Below, one piece after another: positions 23,360 through 47,706 of a DNA stretch of 64,000 nucleotides (position 1 is its first letter; each line of letters starts with the position of its first letter). Made by a program: the position numbers and the translations under genes. Under the pieces are notes generated by a model. The model saw only the letters and a list, made by a program, of their open reading frames with translations, did no database searches and was not told the origin of the DNA. This stretch comes from Anopheles merus (Eukaryota; Arthropoda; Insecta; Diptera; Culicidae): contig NC_054081.1 of assembly GCF_017562075.2 (NCBI RefSeq), forward strand, positions 11,906,528 through 11,970,527. The letters run 5' to 3'.

Positions 23360-24900
23360 AACAGTACTGCTGACCCTTAAAAAACGGTTACGGTTACATT
23401 TGAATTGTTACTGTTGGTCATGCTGACTATCCTTGGGGAGGCTTCACTAGTCAGGATAGTGGCCGGTTAAAGAATTCAATATTTCTGCTAGCGCCATACA
23501 ACAGGAATCCCCCAGATAAAGTCGTCTGTGGTCTTATTTGCCAGATTCAGTGTCGCTGGGAACGTTTTACTGTTTAAATTAAAGAACTCATTTTAACGAC
23601 TGTTGCCTACGCAGAACGATGGAGTTGCCGGAACATGTATGGCCACGATACTTAAACATGTCTCTTAGCTAAGATCACTTGAGAGCCTTTCATAACTTAA
23701 ACTATCAAAGGAGAAATTGTGTGTGACCGTAATAGATTTCTCGATTACTCTTAGAAATAAGAAAATAATTTTGAAGTCTGCTGTGGAACATCAAAAGAAA
23801 TGGACATTACACGGATCGCAGTAGTCATCAAATTCAACCAACTCTCGGAAATCCAACAACAATCAATTCCAATCTAATTTAAAGGGTGTCTCTCTTTTTT
23901 CATATTGGATACCAGTTACCACAAAGATAATGGAAAACGAAGAGGAAATGGTAACTCATTGCAACCATACAGAGTATATAAGCTGCTCTATAGCACATCA
24001 CATACTCACTGCTAAGTTGACCTCCAAATAAATAACTTTTTACTAGAACCTGTGTGTAGTAGTCCGAAGTAGTCGCACATATCAGGAAACATATCATTTA
24101 TAGCAAAAAAATCCTCAAAATAACCAACACATCGTTATCGATCCATTTCCCGCCAGGGTTCTACCCGGCAATATTTCAAACCCGACGTCGAAAAGAATCG
24201 ATTGTAAGAATAGAATATGTCTGATAGACATCAAAGAGGACCTCGCGTGATGATCAATCTTAAAAAAAAAACACGTGACAGAACGTTCAAACATCTGCCT
24301 TACAGCCTAAATGAACGAACGTGAATTCTGAATGGAATGGAAAGGGTATAACAGAGGCAGCTTTAGTTAGTATCAGTCGTGACCTATCAGGATATAGGCT
24401 CTTGACGTCTCTAATGTCGTTTGTCGCGGATATTAACGGATTCATTAAAAATAATTCAAATCTTGAAGAACTCTGGACCTCTGAACCCAATATGAAAGTA
24501 CGAGTGCAACGCGTGTTGGGGCGAACATTTCACATTGGAGATTTCGTCTGGAGTTATTCCTGGAATAGTTGGAGAAACTAAGTATAAATCGGTCTTGATC
24601 GGACTTTTGGCAAACTTGCTGAAACGAGTCGTTGAAGGAGTTTTGTGCACACTGCATGTTGAAAAGATCGTTTATAAGAATTTGATATTCTCGCACCAAT
24701 TCTTGAAAAGCGGCGAACGAAATCCTATGGTGCCAAAGCCTCGCAAAACTATGCACACCACAGCCAATTCTTGACCAGATCAATTGAAAGGTATTGAAAA
24801 TGTGAAAAATACAAATATTGAAAACAGACCGAACAGTTCAGTCGAGATTATAAGTACACCCTATGTATCTTATAGGATACGAATTGAAAGGGTATCAAAG
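23360..24900. other. spacer downstream of TRM13
   Basis: AT-rich with no recognised gene. A direct repeat is visible: GAAAGGGTAT..CAGAGGCAGC..TTAGTTAGT near 24340-24380 recurs near 24886-24925, which could be the remains of long terminal repeats or a MITE pair. The frames at 24321-24581 (+) and 24445-24783 (-) overlap each other and match no family I know, so I do not call them. Confidence 0.35.
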
Positions 24901-24919
24901 AGGCAGCTAGCTTCAGTTA

Positions 24920-25690
24920 GTGTTAGTGTTTCATGAATCTTTCGTTGAGATTCATTCATGTGAATCTTCAGCATTTCATCTTTCGAGTCTCGAATCGAAT
25001 TTCTAAACATTCATGAATCTGCAAAAAAAATCTGTATAGATTCATGAATCTCCAAAGGATTCTCTATAAGATTCAGGAATCCATTAAGATTCACAAATCT
25101 TCAGAGATTCATCAACCTGTAGACTTGGTATGTTTTATAAAAATGTTGAATTTGAACATTCTCATATTTGTTAACTCGCCCGACTTAACAACATGCACGT
25201 CGTTGGTTCAAGCCTCACATGGACCGTCTCCTTGTAGAAAAACAAACTATCGGGGTGCGTGGTACTTGCTAAGAAGTCTCGAGAGCCTGTGGCTGGCTGG
25301 CATGACCACGTAGGTTGTTACGCCATGACCACGTAGGTTGTAGGTTATAAGAAACTCAAGCTCTGTAGCTGAATCTTTGGAGTCTTATGAATCTCTTGAG
25401 ATTCATGAATACTTAGAGATTCGTGAATCTTTGGAGATTCATGATTTTTTCGTTTTTGGAAATTCATGTATACTTGTGATTCATGAATCCATAGAGATTC
25501 GTGAATCTTTCGAGATCCATGAATCTTTGAGATCCATAAATGTTTGCGATTCATAAATCTTTACGATTCTTGAATCTTTCGAGATTCGAGATTCATGATC
25601 TTCACATGATCCCAATGCAATCGAAATTCAGATCCATTGAATCATTTCAAAGATTCATTCAGATTCATGAATCTGAATCTGATTGACCCA
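24920..25690. repeat. GATTCATGAATC array enclosing a SINE (locus 1)
   Basis: Many near-copies of the palindrome AGATTCATGAATCTT, separated by a few bases, run from about 24930 to 25130 and from 25345 to 25680. A tRNA-like SINE lies between them. The left end (CATGAATCTTTCGTTGAGAT) and right end (TGAATCTGAATC.GATT.ACCCA) match the ends of the 37.87-38.43 kb locus, so the whole looks like one unit. The edges read AGTGTTTC and, inverted, AGTGTTGGG. Confidence 0.7.
25170..25341 (+). repeat. tRNA-derived SINE (copy 2, inside the GATTC array)
   Basis: The A-box region is reduced (from TTAACTCGCCCGAC), the B box is GGTTCAAGCCT, and the body contains ACCGTCTCCTTGTAG, GGTGCGTGGTAC and CACGTAGGTTGTTACGCC. 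The last 18 bp are repeated once (ATGACCACGTAGGTTGT). Aligns with the copies at 11084 and 38056. Confidence 0.65.
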
Positions 25691-26080
25691 ACACTACTAT
25701 TTAGCCCAAATCCAACGCACTAAACTTATTAAGAACGAGTATCGCACAAAATTGAAACGCTTGCAATTGAGCTTACAATACCAAATCCTGCATCCTTTGC
25801 GATTTACGTTTGTATATGTATATATATATATATATTAACCAATCTATTTTTCCCATTGAATAATCGGCAGCTAAGACCCTCCCACGTATAACAAACATGC
25901 TCGTACGCTTTTTGTTTGTGATGTATAGATATATCCGCCCAGACACGTCCAATACTGTTCCTGAGCATTGAGTAACAACATAAAAAAAGGATATAGGGAG
26001 AAAAAACATTTACAACAGCAAACAGTGCATAATAACGAATGTGCGATGACTCGCTCGTTCTCTCTCTCTCTCTCTCTCTC
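25691..26080. other. spacer 3' of the Mlx gene
   Basis: No gene; contains a TATATA run (about 25812-25836) and a CT run (26060-26080) directly against the stop codon of the minus-strand Mlx gene, whose 3' UTR it should include. No AATAAA complement was found close to the stop. Confidence 0.4.
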
Positions 26081-26342
26081 TTAGTTCATCTCCCGGTTGC
26101 CCAGGTCGGGCGCCCCACTGTCCGCGGTACAGTTCGCGGTGATGTGGGCCAGCATCCGGTTGACGACGTCCCGCAGCAGGTGCGGCTTGCAGTGCTCCTC
26201 CAGCCACGGTATCACGCCGGACGTCAGCTCGGCAAAGTCGCTCATCGGCAGCTGCTCGAACGTGACGAACATCTCGTCCATGATCGCCTTGAACACCTGA
26301 AACTTCACATCGTCGCTCAGCCGGGCCTCGGTCCGGCCCGGC

Positions 26343-26382
<40 letters not shown>

Positions 26383-26459
26383 TGATGATGCGCAGCGCCA
26401 TCACCTCCTTCTGCAGCGAGGCCCGCTCCTCCTCGAGCTTCTTCTTGTTCTGCTGCAGG

Positions 26460-26491
<32 letters not shown>

Positions 26492-26507
26492 GGACGCCTT
26501 GCTCAGC

Positions 26508-26542
<35 letters not shown>

Positions 26543-26862
26543 CACCAGCTCCTGCAGCGAGTCGTACCCCTTCTTGATCGCGTCGCGCCGCTTCTGCTCC
26601 GCCTGCGTGTGCGCCTCCCGCCGGCGCTCCTTGTAGCTCATCGTGCTGCTCTTGTTGTCGCCCGAGTCTTCCTCATCCTCCGAGTTGTGGGCGGAGGAGG
26701 TCGGCGTGTGGATGCTGCCCGCGCTCGAGCACCGCGAGTACATGTTGCGATCCTTCTCCGGCGGGCTGGACGGTTCCATCTTCATGTCCATCTCGTACTT
26801 GATATCTGAGCGGGAAGCAACACGGGAAAAGCGGAGGAAAAGTAAAGCGTATGGTATGTTGT

Positions 26863-26902
<40 letters not shown>

Positions 26903-26957
26903 TAACAGCCTGCACGTGTTGTGCAGCTCTGCCCCGGACAAGCTTACTGTCGTTCAT
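26081..26957 (-). CDS. bigmax: Max-like protein X (bigmax) bHLH-leucine-zipper factor
   Basis: Main exon 26805-26081 plus a proposed first coding exon 26957-26948 (10 nt: M-N-D and one base), joined by GTAAGC...CTCAG in frame, gives 244 residues. Mlx partners Mondo/ChREBP and binds E-box/carbohydrate response elements to drive sugar- and lipid-responsive genes. Basic region and helix 1 at about 62-90 with the DNA-contact H69, E73 and R77 (AHTQAEQKRRDAI); loop and helix 2 to about 120 (YKLSKASVLQKSIDYIGYLQ); zipper about 120-150; the C-terminal Mlx dimerisation/localisation region about 168-226 (FKAIMDEMFVTFEQLPMSDF). An acidic, serine-rich N-terminus precedes. Alternatives: start at internal M9, or an upstream ATG at 27026 in frame with the first exon. 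Family identity is secure, exact N-terminus is not. Confidence 0.92.
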
Positions 26958-28087
26958 TTGGCCCGTTTCGTTTTCCTGCGTTCCTCGGTGTGTGACGTGA
27001 CGGAAGGCTTTGCCGCGTTCAGGCACAGGTTTTTGCAGGTTCTTTTACCTGCTGGTGCGATAATCACGCAGCAATGAATTCACCGCCTCGATTGTTGTCA
27101 GTGTCTCAGAACGGCGACGCAATGATGGCGCCCTACAACTGATAAGACGTGTGCCACTGTGCGCACCGAGGGGGAAAGAGTGAGAAAAAAGACACTCACA
27201 CACAGGGACGGTTGCCTATTTGTGGCACACAATGAAGGGCTGATAAACAGCTTCCTTTCTCTTTCTCTCTCTCTCTGTGTCTTACATGCTGCCGCAGCAC
27301 TTCCGACTGATTGGTGATTCACTAAAAATAAAATAAAAATACGTATCGTGCAGAAAACGGCGCACAGTTCACGCAAATGTTTGAATTTTTATCTCATCTT
27401 ACCAGAACCAGCATTCCACGTTCCTCTTCACGTGTTGATACGTGTTGTCACACGACCTATGCTCCTTGCTATGCTCCGATCCGATGTAATCACGGCACAG
27501 CTCGTGTTGTTTTAAATTGTTTTACGGTGCTCAAATTTAGCACCAGCAGGAAACGGAGGCGGAGAAAAATAAACAAGTGAAAAGTGCCTTTGTTTTGGAT
27601 TCTGCACACCCCCAACCTGCCGTACGGCTGTTGACAGCTGATCGGGTCGGGATTGCACAACGTGTGTGTGTGTGTGTGTGTGGCTGTTGTGATGCGCTTA
27701 TTTCGCTTGTTGCGTAAAAAAAGTTTTGTAAATGGTGCAGGAAAAAAGGGTTCGTATTTTAACAAACTGTTTTCACCGTGGTTTTGGAATAATGTTAAAA
27801 TATATTCAAGAAATTAAAATTACAATTTATTCTACCCACGGTATATGCAGCAAGCCTACAGCTGCAAAAAGGCCTTTTCGGAACATTCTCAGCCACAGGG
27901 TGACCAGAACGAGCGATTTATTTGTAGTTTTACCATTTTTTTCTTATTATTCTGCTGGTTTACAAACGAGCAATTTAAAATCAGCGATATTTCACATTTG
28001 CTACCGAATGCCAGATTTTCATTCCCAAATTATTCATTATTTTCTGAAAAGAATCTTAAACGACTCCGTTTGCCGGAACGATTAAAA
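26958..28087. other. Mlx upstream region
   Basis: No other gene was recognised. It should hold the Mlx promoter and leader; a donor-like GGTAAAAG on the minus strand near 27048 could end a leader exon, but the frame it would supply has a stop without an ATG. TG runs occur at about 27663-27682. Confidence 0.35.
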
Positions 28088-28725
28088 TAGATAAAAAAGA
28101 CTAGTGGCGCCATCTCTAGATGAACAGCCATCCAGTGGAGGTTTTCTCGCTTTGATAGCTTTCATCTTCACTCTGTACTGTTGCATGATCTCACATTAAA
28201 GCTATGCATCGCTGGAAAAAAACGAAAGCTCTTTAGCTACACAGGTTTGCTCAATCGATGGTGTTTTAATAACTCGTCAGTATATTGCTCTCCTTTTCGT
28301 GCAGTGTGTTTCGTATATCTTCATGTAATAATGGCCTATGTACCCTTCGAACTTACCGAGCAAAAATGGTATGAGAATGGTAGAGTAGTCAGATACGTGG
28401 GTATCAACAACAACGACCATTACTCATATCTCACTTGCTTCAGTTCTAATGGTTCACATTGGACTTTAGTATTTATACAATAGCATCACCATTTTAGTTC
28501 TAGTACGGAGGGGACCAATACCAGTACAGAGAGAAGGAGAAAGCTCTGAAAGCGAGAAAAGCTCCATTGTGTGGCTATTCCACCAACAGATGGAGCCACC
28601 AGCTTTTTTGTTGCTTTTTTAGAGTGCATCAGTCGTTGCATCACTATGTGCTAAACGAAGCCTTTTAAGATTCCTTTTAGGTTGAGAGCTTGAGCCGTTT
28701 AGAACTCGTTTAGTGGTCGATGGAT
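28088..28725. mobile_element. rearranged CCCAAG-family MITE
   Basis: Segments match the 20.1-21.3 kb pair in order: GGCGCCATCTCTAGATGAAC block, CTGTACTGTTGCATGA, a TATATTGCTCTCC...GTGTTTCG block, AGATACGTGGGTATCAACAA, CTCACTTGCTTCAG and a terminal CGTTTAGTGG. The left end is a second inner segment instead of the terminus, so the copy is chimeric or internally inverted. A further fragment lies at about 29070-29150. Confidence 0.6.
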
Positions 28726-29150
28726 AAAAAATAGTATTTATAGGGTTTCCCACTATTTATTATTTGGTTCCCATCAATTTTTGGTTGGTTCCCATTTTTT
28801 TGTGCGTTCTCACGATTTTTTGGCTGTTTCCCAGAATTTTTTGGTACAATTGTATTGATATCCAATCGGAGGATACCAATAAATTATAGCAACGAACCAA
28901 ACATCTATGGGATACGATGAATAGATCGAGAGACGAGCCCAAAAAATTATGGGAATCGACCAATAAATCGTGGAAAACCCCAATCCAGTCAAACTTCAAA
29001 GTTTTCTTTTTTTTGCATGGTGCTTGAGGAGCCTCAAATATCTTGTATGATTCCTTAACGTTGTTTACTTTACTCATTATTATATTGCTATGTTTTTCTC
29101 GCTATGTGTGTTCACGAACCTTCTATCTATCTTAGCCTATATAGCATTCT
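28726..29150. repeat. degenerate GGTTCCCA repeat and MITE fragment
   Basis: Short repeats of GGTTCCCA plus T runs at about 28745-28850 and diverged inverted pieces to about 29000. From about 29070 to 29150 a piece of the CCCAAG MITE family follows (TTATTATATTGCTATG...CCTATATAGCATTCTA). No gene. Confidence 0.4.
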
Positions 29151-29970
29151 ACCCTACCCGCAAATTTCCGTTAAATGCCTTCTAATCGCCTTATAATCGC
29201 CGGCGAATTGAAGGCGATCAGCAGTGCATTTAGCAGTAATTAAATGCCTTTGAAATATGTCATTGAAAAATTTCGCTTTTAATTTGAAATTTGAAATTGC
29301 AACTGTCAAAAGAAAACCTTACAAGCGTCTTCGGCACTGCGCTGTTGTAGTGTTCCCAGATATGTGCGTGAGATTCGATAGCACGATTTACGTGTTATGT
29401 TCTCTTGCGTTAAGCTCTGAGCTATTTCACTTTATTAAATATGGTCTGCATTATTCGGTTGTTAAAGACCAACCCGTTGAAAGGTATTAATATATCAAAC
29501 TTATTTCGATAACTCTAGTAAAAGGAGAAATGAGATACATTTTTCTCCCATCCTGATTATGAAGGGTAAACATAGTCATTATTATGTTTTTAAAAAGGTG
29601 TTTTTAAAATTTTGCTTCACATAAATTTGATTTGTTCTAATTATAGCAAGAAAATATTAATTTAAAAAGAAATAAACACAGAAAAAATATAATAAAAATT
29701 AGGATTTGAACACACGCTTTCTCGGTTCGGAACTAAACGCGTTGTCACTACTCTAGTTGGCAGTTACATTAGTGAGGGCTCAAAACCAGTATATAAACAA
29801 GCTAAGATGGCGGCAAGTTATCTGTTCTCGTTCAATCAAAAAGTTGAAAGATTTCGAAGAGATCCCGTTTCAGCCGTGAAAGTTTCGGTTGAAATCTTTA
29901 TTCGCCTTCTAAGGCGACTAAGGCCTTAAATGCCTTCTGAATGCCTTCAAAGCCGTTTAATGCTGGTAGG
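29151..29970. mobile_element. MITE with ACCCTACC ends
   Basis: The left end is ACCCTACCCGCAAATTTCCG then TTAAATGCCTTCTAATCGCC; the right end, inverted, is ACCCTACCAGCATTAAACGG then GGCATTCAGAAGGC and more GCCTT blocks. The inner ends are rich in repeated GCCTTC motifs. About 820 bp, no transposase recognised; frame 29257-29490 has no known product. Confidence 0.55.
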
Positions 29971-30288
29971 GTAACCTCTCCAGTTGAATAATTAAAAAAT
30001 ACGTCTGGTCAGCTACACGACTATTAATACAATCGGAGATACGCGGTGTTCTAAATTTGACTGTTCTTTGAGCAAAATTGTACTGTCTAGAAAAATGAAT
30101 TGTCAAATGCTCAAAAAAAAAAATCCGTTCTGGTCGAATCTTACACGGCAAAATAACTCATATTTTGGCTGGAAACCGTGAAATGCGACTAACGCAGAAA
30201 TTCTAGATACGGTCCCCATTAAAAGTGCATTTCGGGGGCTGTAATCAAATCACTCAAAAAGATCAAACCATTAACCCTAGGAGAAATA

Positions 30289-30670
30289 CAGTAGAACATT
30301 GATTATCCGGGGACGGAATATCCGGCGGGCGGCTTAACCGTGCGTATTTATTTGACAGTTGGCCAATCGTGGCAAACATTTTCTGCGATGGGTAGCTTAG
30401 CAAAAACATTTGTTGTGCAGCTATCTAGAGTCTAGTGATATTTTTCAGCTTCATTTTTGATTAAAAAAAAACAATTGTTAAATTCATTGTTATTGATCCA
30501 ACACATATTCTATCAGTGATTAATCGATTGGTTTAAGGTGAATTCTTAGTAAAACTAGTAAATTTTATAATTGTTATAAGGATGAAACATTTCTTGGACC
30601 ATTATCCGTGGAAATCGATTAACCGACATCTACCTGGTCCCGAGTTGCCCGAATAATCAACGTTCTTCGG
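30289..30670. mobile_element. pogo/Tigger-like MITE, TA-flanked
   Basis: It begins CAGTAGAACATTGATTATCC and ends as the inverted CCGAAGAACGTTGATTATTC, with TA at 30287-30288 and 30671-30672. About 380 bp with no open transposase frame. Confidence 0.65.
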
Positions 30671-30888
30671 TATTTTAAAATATGTTTACCTTTTTTCTTG
30701 TGCATTCCACCCAAATCTTGTTGCTGAAGTTGGCTTTATTGATCGACTGTTTTCTTTTGTCTGTTAATATAAAATTTGCCGACCCACCCCAAATTAGCTT
30801 TAAAACTTCCCAGTGTTTTCCAACTTCCTGCTCAAACAATGTCTCGGCTAGTTCTCGCGCGGGTGTAGCAGGTCCGCACTGGTTCTTA

Positions 30889-31049
30889 GGGCGGTGGCAA
30901 CGCTCATCGGATGCGATTTTATCGGACGTGATTTATATGGGATTTGACAGATAACGTCGGACGTGCGATTTCGTCGTCCGACGTTATCTGTCAAATCCCA
31001 TATAAATCTCGTCCGATAAAATCGCATCCGATTAGCGTTGCCACCGCCC
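30889..31049. mobile_element. 161-bp near-perfect palindromic element, TTA target duplication
   Basis: The arms of about 75 bp are almost exact complements, from GGGCGGTGGCAACGCT to its inverse, around a loop near GTGCGATTTCGT (about 30964). TTA lies on both sides (30886-30888 and 31050-31052). A 3-bp TTA/TWA duplication with GGG ends fits PIF/Harbinger-type MITEs. It is short enough to fold as one hairpin. Confidence 0.75.
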
Positions 31050-31052
31050 TTA

Positions 31053-32311
31053 ACAACGGCTCTCTACCAACCTTGGCCGAATAGGCCCTAGCACATGCAC
31101 GTTCATCAGGCAACACTCGTACACAGCAACACAGCAAACAAAAAAAAAGGCCTTCCCAAAAGGGTAGTTTTGGCACTCAGCGACACATCTACACACGCGC
31201 ACACACACGCACGCATTAGTCTGACATCGGTAGCTGGGAGCAGTAGGTTTTTGCGGCTGGAGAGACAGCAGCGTCTCCACCAGACACGGGGACAGAGCGA
31301 TACAGTGTAAACGCGAAACGACGGAATAAAGGACGTGCCAGCGCGCAGTGAGCGCATTCGGTTTTATTTTCCTCCTGACGTGCGTGCGTGCGTGCGTGCG
31401 TGTGAACTGTGTGCAAGCGATGCATTTGTGAAATTCTGTGACCGTGAACGAACAGCAGTTTTTTTTTGTGAGTGTGTTTTCATGTTTTTGCTTCGCGTTC
31501 GGTGTACGCGTGTGTCCTCTCAGTGTGTCCCCCCCCCCCCCCCCGCCACTGATCTCGTGTTTCGCTCTGTGTGTGCGTGCATATACTGAGTAGTGAAGGA
31601 AGCCACGGGCAAAGTGTGGTGAACTTACAACAAAACGCCATTTAGCACGTTTCCCCCCCACGTTCCTCCCACCACGGTTCCGTGATTGACCCGTGCGGGC
31701 GTGCGTGCGTGCGCTGCGCGCGTGTATGTGATTGTAGCTGTGTAGCTGTACACACACACACACCCTCCGTGTGGGATCGATGTGCGCTTTGGTGGAGGAT
31801 GCATTTGTCGGAACATTTGGCTGGTGCGAACTCCAATCGAACGGCGGCGGTCTCTCTGATGTGACAAAGAAGCAGCAGCAGCAGCAGCGCTAGTGTGTGA
31901 GGCAGCATCGTGTCGTGCACGCGCGTGTGTTTGTGCTTGTGCCTGCGTGTTTTGCGGGGCAAGGAGCACGGCGAGGAAAAGCGACGACGCAAGCGTTCTG
32001 CACCACCACCACCACCGCTACCAATCCACCTCATCCATCATTTCGAGCACGGGAACCGATATTAGAGGGGGAGAGTAAGAGAGAGAGAGAGTGAGCGAAA
32101 AAAAGAGAAGGAAGTGTTTAGGAAAAGACGCAATTTTTGGATCGCTCGGTGCTTTGTTGTTTTTTTTGTGTTTTGATACACACACACCACCCAAACACAC
32201 CATGTGGGGGAGCTGGAGCGGTCCCCGCCAGTGATTGCAACGTTTTCCACCACTCATCGCCTCCCCTCCCCCCAATTACAGCGTAAACAAAGCAAAAGCC
32301 CCCCAAAAAAA
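31053..32311 (+). promoter_or_regulatory. unkempt upstream region / probable 5' UTR
   Basis: GC- and TG/CA-rich DNA with CGTG runs (31380-31405), a C tract (31531-31544) and a CAG run (31872-31888). CTCAGTGTGTCC at about 31519 carries an initiator-like TCAGT. There is no supported frame until the unkempt ATG. The transcription start is not determinable from sequence alone. Confidence 0.35.
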
Positions 32312-46452
<14,141 letters not shown>

Positions 46453-46923
46453 TGGGGGCAATGCGGAAACACCCGCCCGGGGTCCGGCAGGGCTTGCTTT
46501 TTGCTACCCGCGCATGTATTTTGCAGTGCAGTGAGAATTGGGCGAGGGTGGAGAAAACAAAGCAGCAAAAAACCGGTAGTAGTTGAGGCGAAGTGAGACG
46601 TACAGTGTGGGTACACTATCAACTATTAGGCGCGCATTTTGATTTGGCCCTGTATTTGGGCATATTTTTTAATTAAGTTAACGGCAGTCTTTCATTCGTG
46701 TACAGTGCATGTAACATATTTTTTAATTGAGTTTTTTTATATAAGCCACTGGGCTCACATCGACAATTACAATCGTACTAGCGATTTTTATTTTTACGCA
46801 CCTTCTCTATCTCTTTGCGCTTGTAAGTAAACTAAAGTCAACCAACAACATGCCCGTGTACCGGGGTAATAATGATTACGTTTAATAATACAGAAAATGC
46901 CCCAAATTGCGATGAACCCCTTA

Positions 46924-47166
46924 CAGGGCTGTCAAGCGTTCTCATAGTTGTGGGACACTTCCTTGATTCTTTCTTATGCGAAATTAACTTCATGTGTTGG
47001 AAATTGGACTCTATGCCATCCTTTTCAGACAGGCTCCTTGGACATTCCTACTGGATTTGTTAAACAAGGACGCTATAGAGTCCAATTCTCATTACATTAA
47101 GTTCATTTCACGTAAGAAAGAGTCAATAAAGTGTTCTACGGCTATTATAACTCGTGGAAAACCCAG
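46924..47166. mobile_element. MITE, CAGGGTTTTCCAG family (copy 3)
   Basis: Starts CAGGGCTGTCAAGCG and ends TGGAAAACCCAG; TA on both sides (46922-46923, 47167-47168). Inner blocks GTTGTGGGACACTTCCTTGA and GGACTCTATGCCATCC match copy 1. Confidence 0.7.
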
Positions 47167-47640
47167 TATCCAAGACGTTAATGCCACACAGCTCAGCATG
47201 GGTGCGAGATACTTACATTATTATTTTGACACGGAAAACCAACCTGCTGGCCGAACTAAAAACCGAGTACACCGATGAGAATGATCATAGCATAATGTAT
47301 GGCAAAATTCGATATTGATGATATATGACGTAGATGTTTTAAAAACAAAATATTCCAGTATAATACTTTAAGGGTTCAAACGTAGAATATATACATACAC
47401 ACAAACACACACATATATATATATATATACATTATGAATTTATCTAAGCATTATGAAACGAAGCATGGCGAAGCTTAGGAGAGAAAGCATTATTAGGAAC
47501 AGATGATGAGCCGAATGGCAGAGATGGGGAAGAAACGGATAAAGAAAAATCTCAAAAAAGGATTTGGAAGATAGGTGCGAGAGAGAGAGCAACAAAAAAA
47601 GGGTAAGAGGAATAGCGAGCGAGGGCAAAAACAGGAGAGG

Positions 47641-47643
<3 letters not shown>

Positions 47644-47703
<60 letters not shown>
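47644..47703. repeat. GA dinucleotide microsatellite
   Basis: An uninterrupted GA run of about 60 bp in the A-rich region downstream of unkempt. Confidence 0.95.

Positions 47704-47706
<3 letters not shown>

Noticed and set aside
24321..24783. Opposing frames of 86 and 112 aa
   Set aside because: No known family, overlapping on opposite strands, next to repeat-like DNA; not enough for a gene call.
25170..25341. Functional tRNA gene at the B-box sequence
   Set aside because: The B box is tRNA-like but no cloverleaf with a plausible anticodon arm and acceptor stem forms, and several diverged copies exist with a common body: a SINE.
24920..25690. CRISPR-like array
   Set aside because: Units are short palindromes with variable, non-unique spacers in a eukaryotic genome, with no cas genes; it is satellite-like.
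26039..26809. 256-aa plus-strand frame opposite Mlx
   Set aside because: Leu/Val/Arg-rich shadow; the minus strand carries a clear bHLH-zipper.
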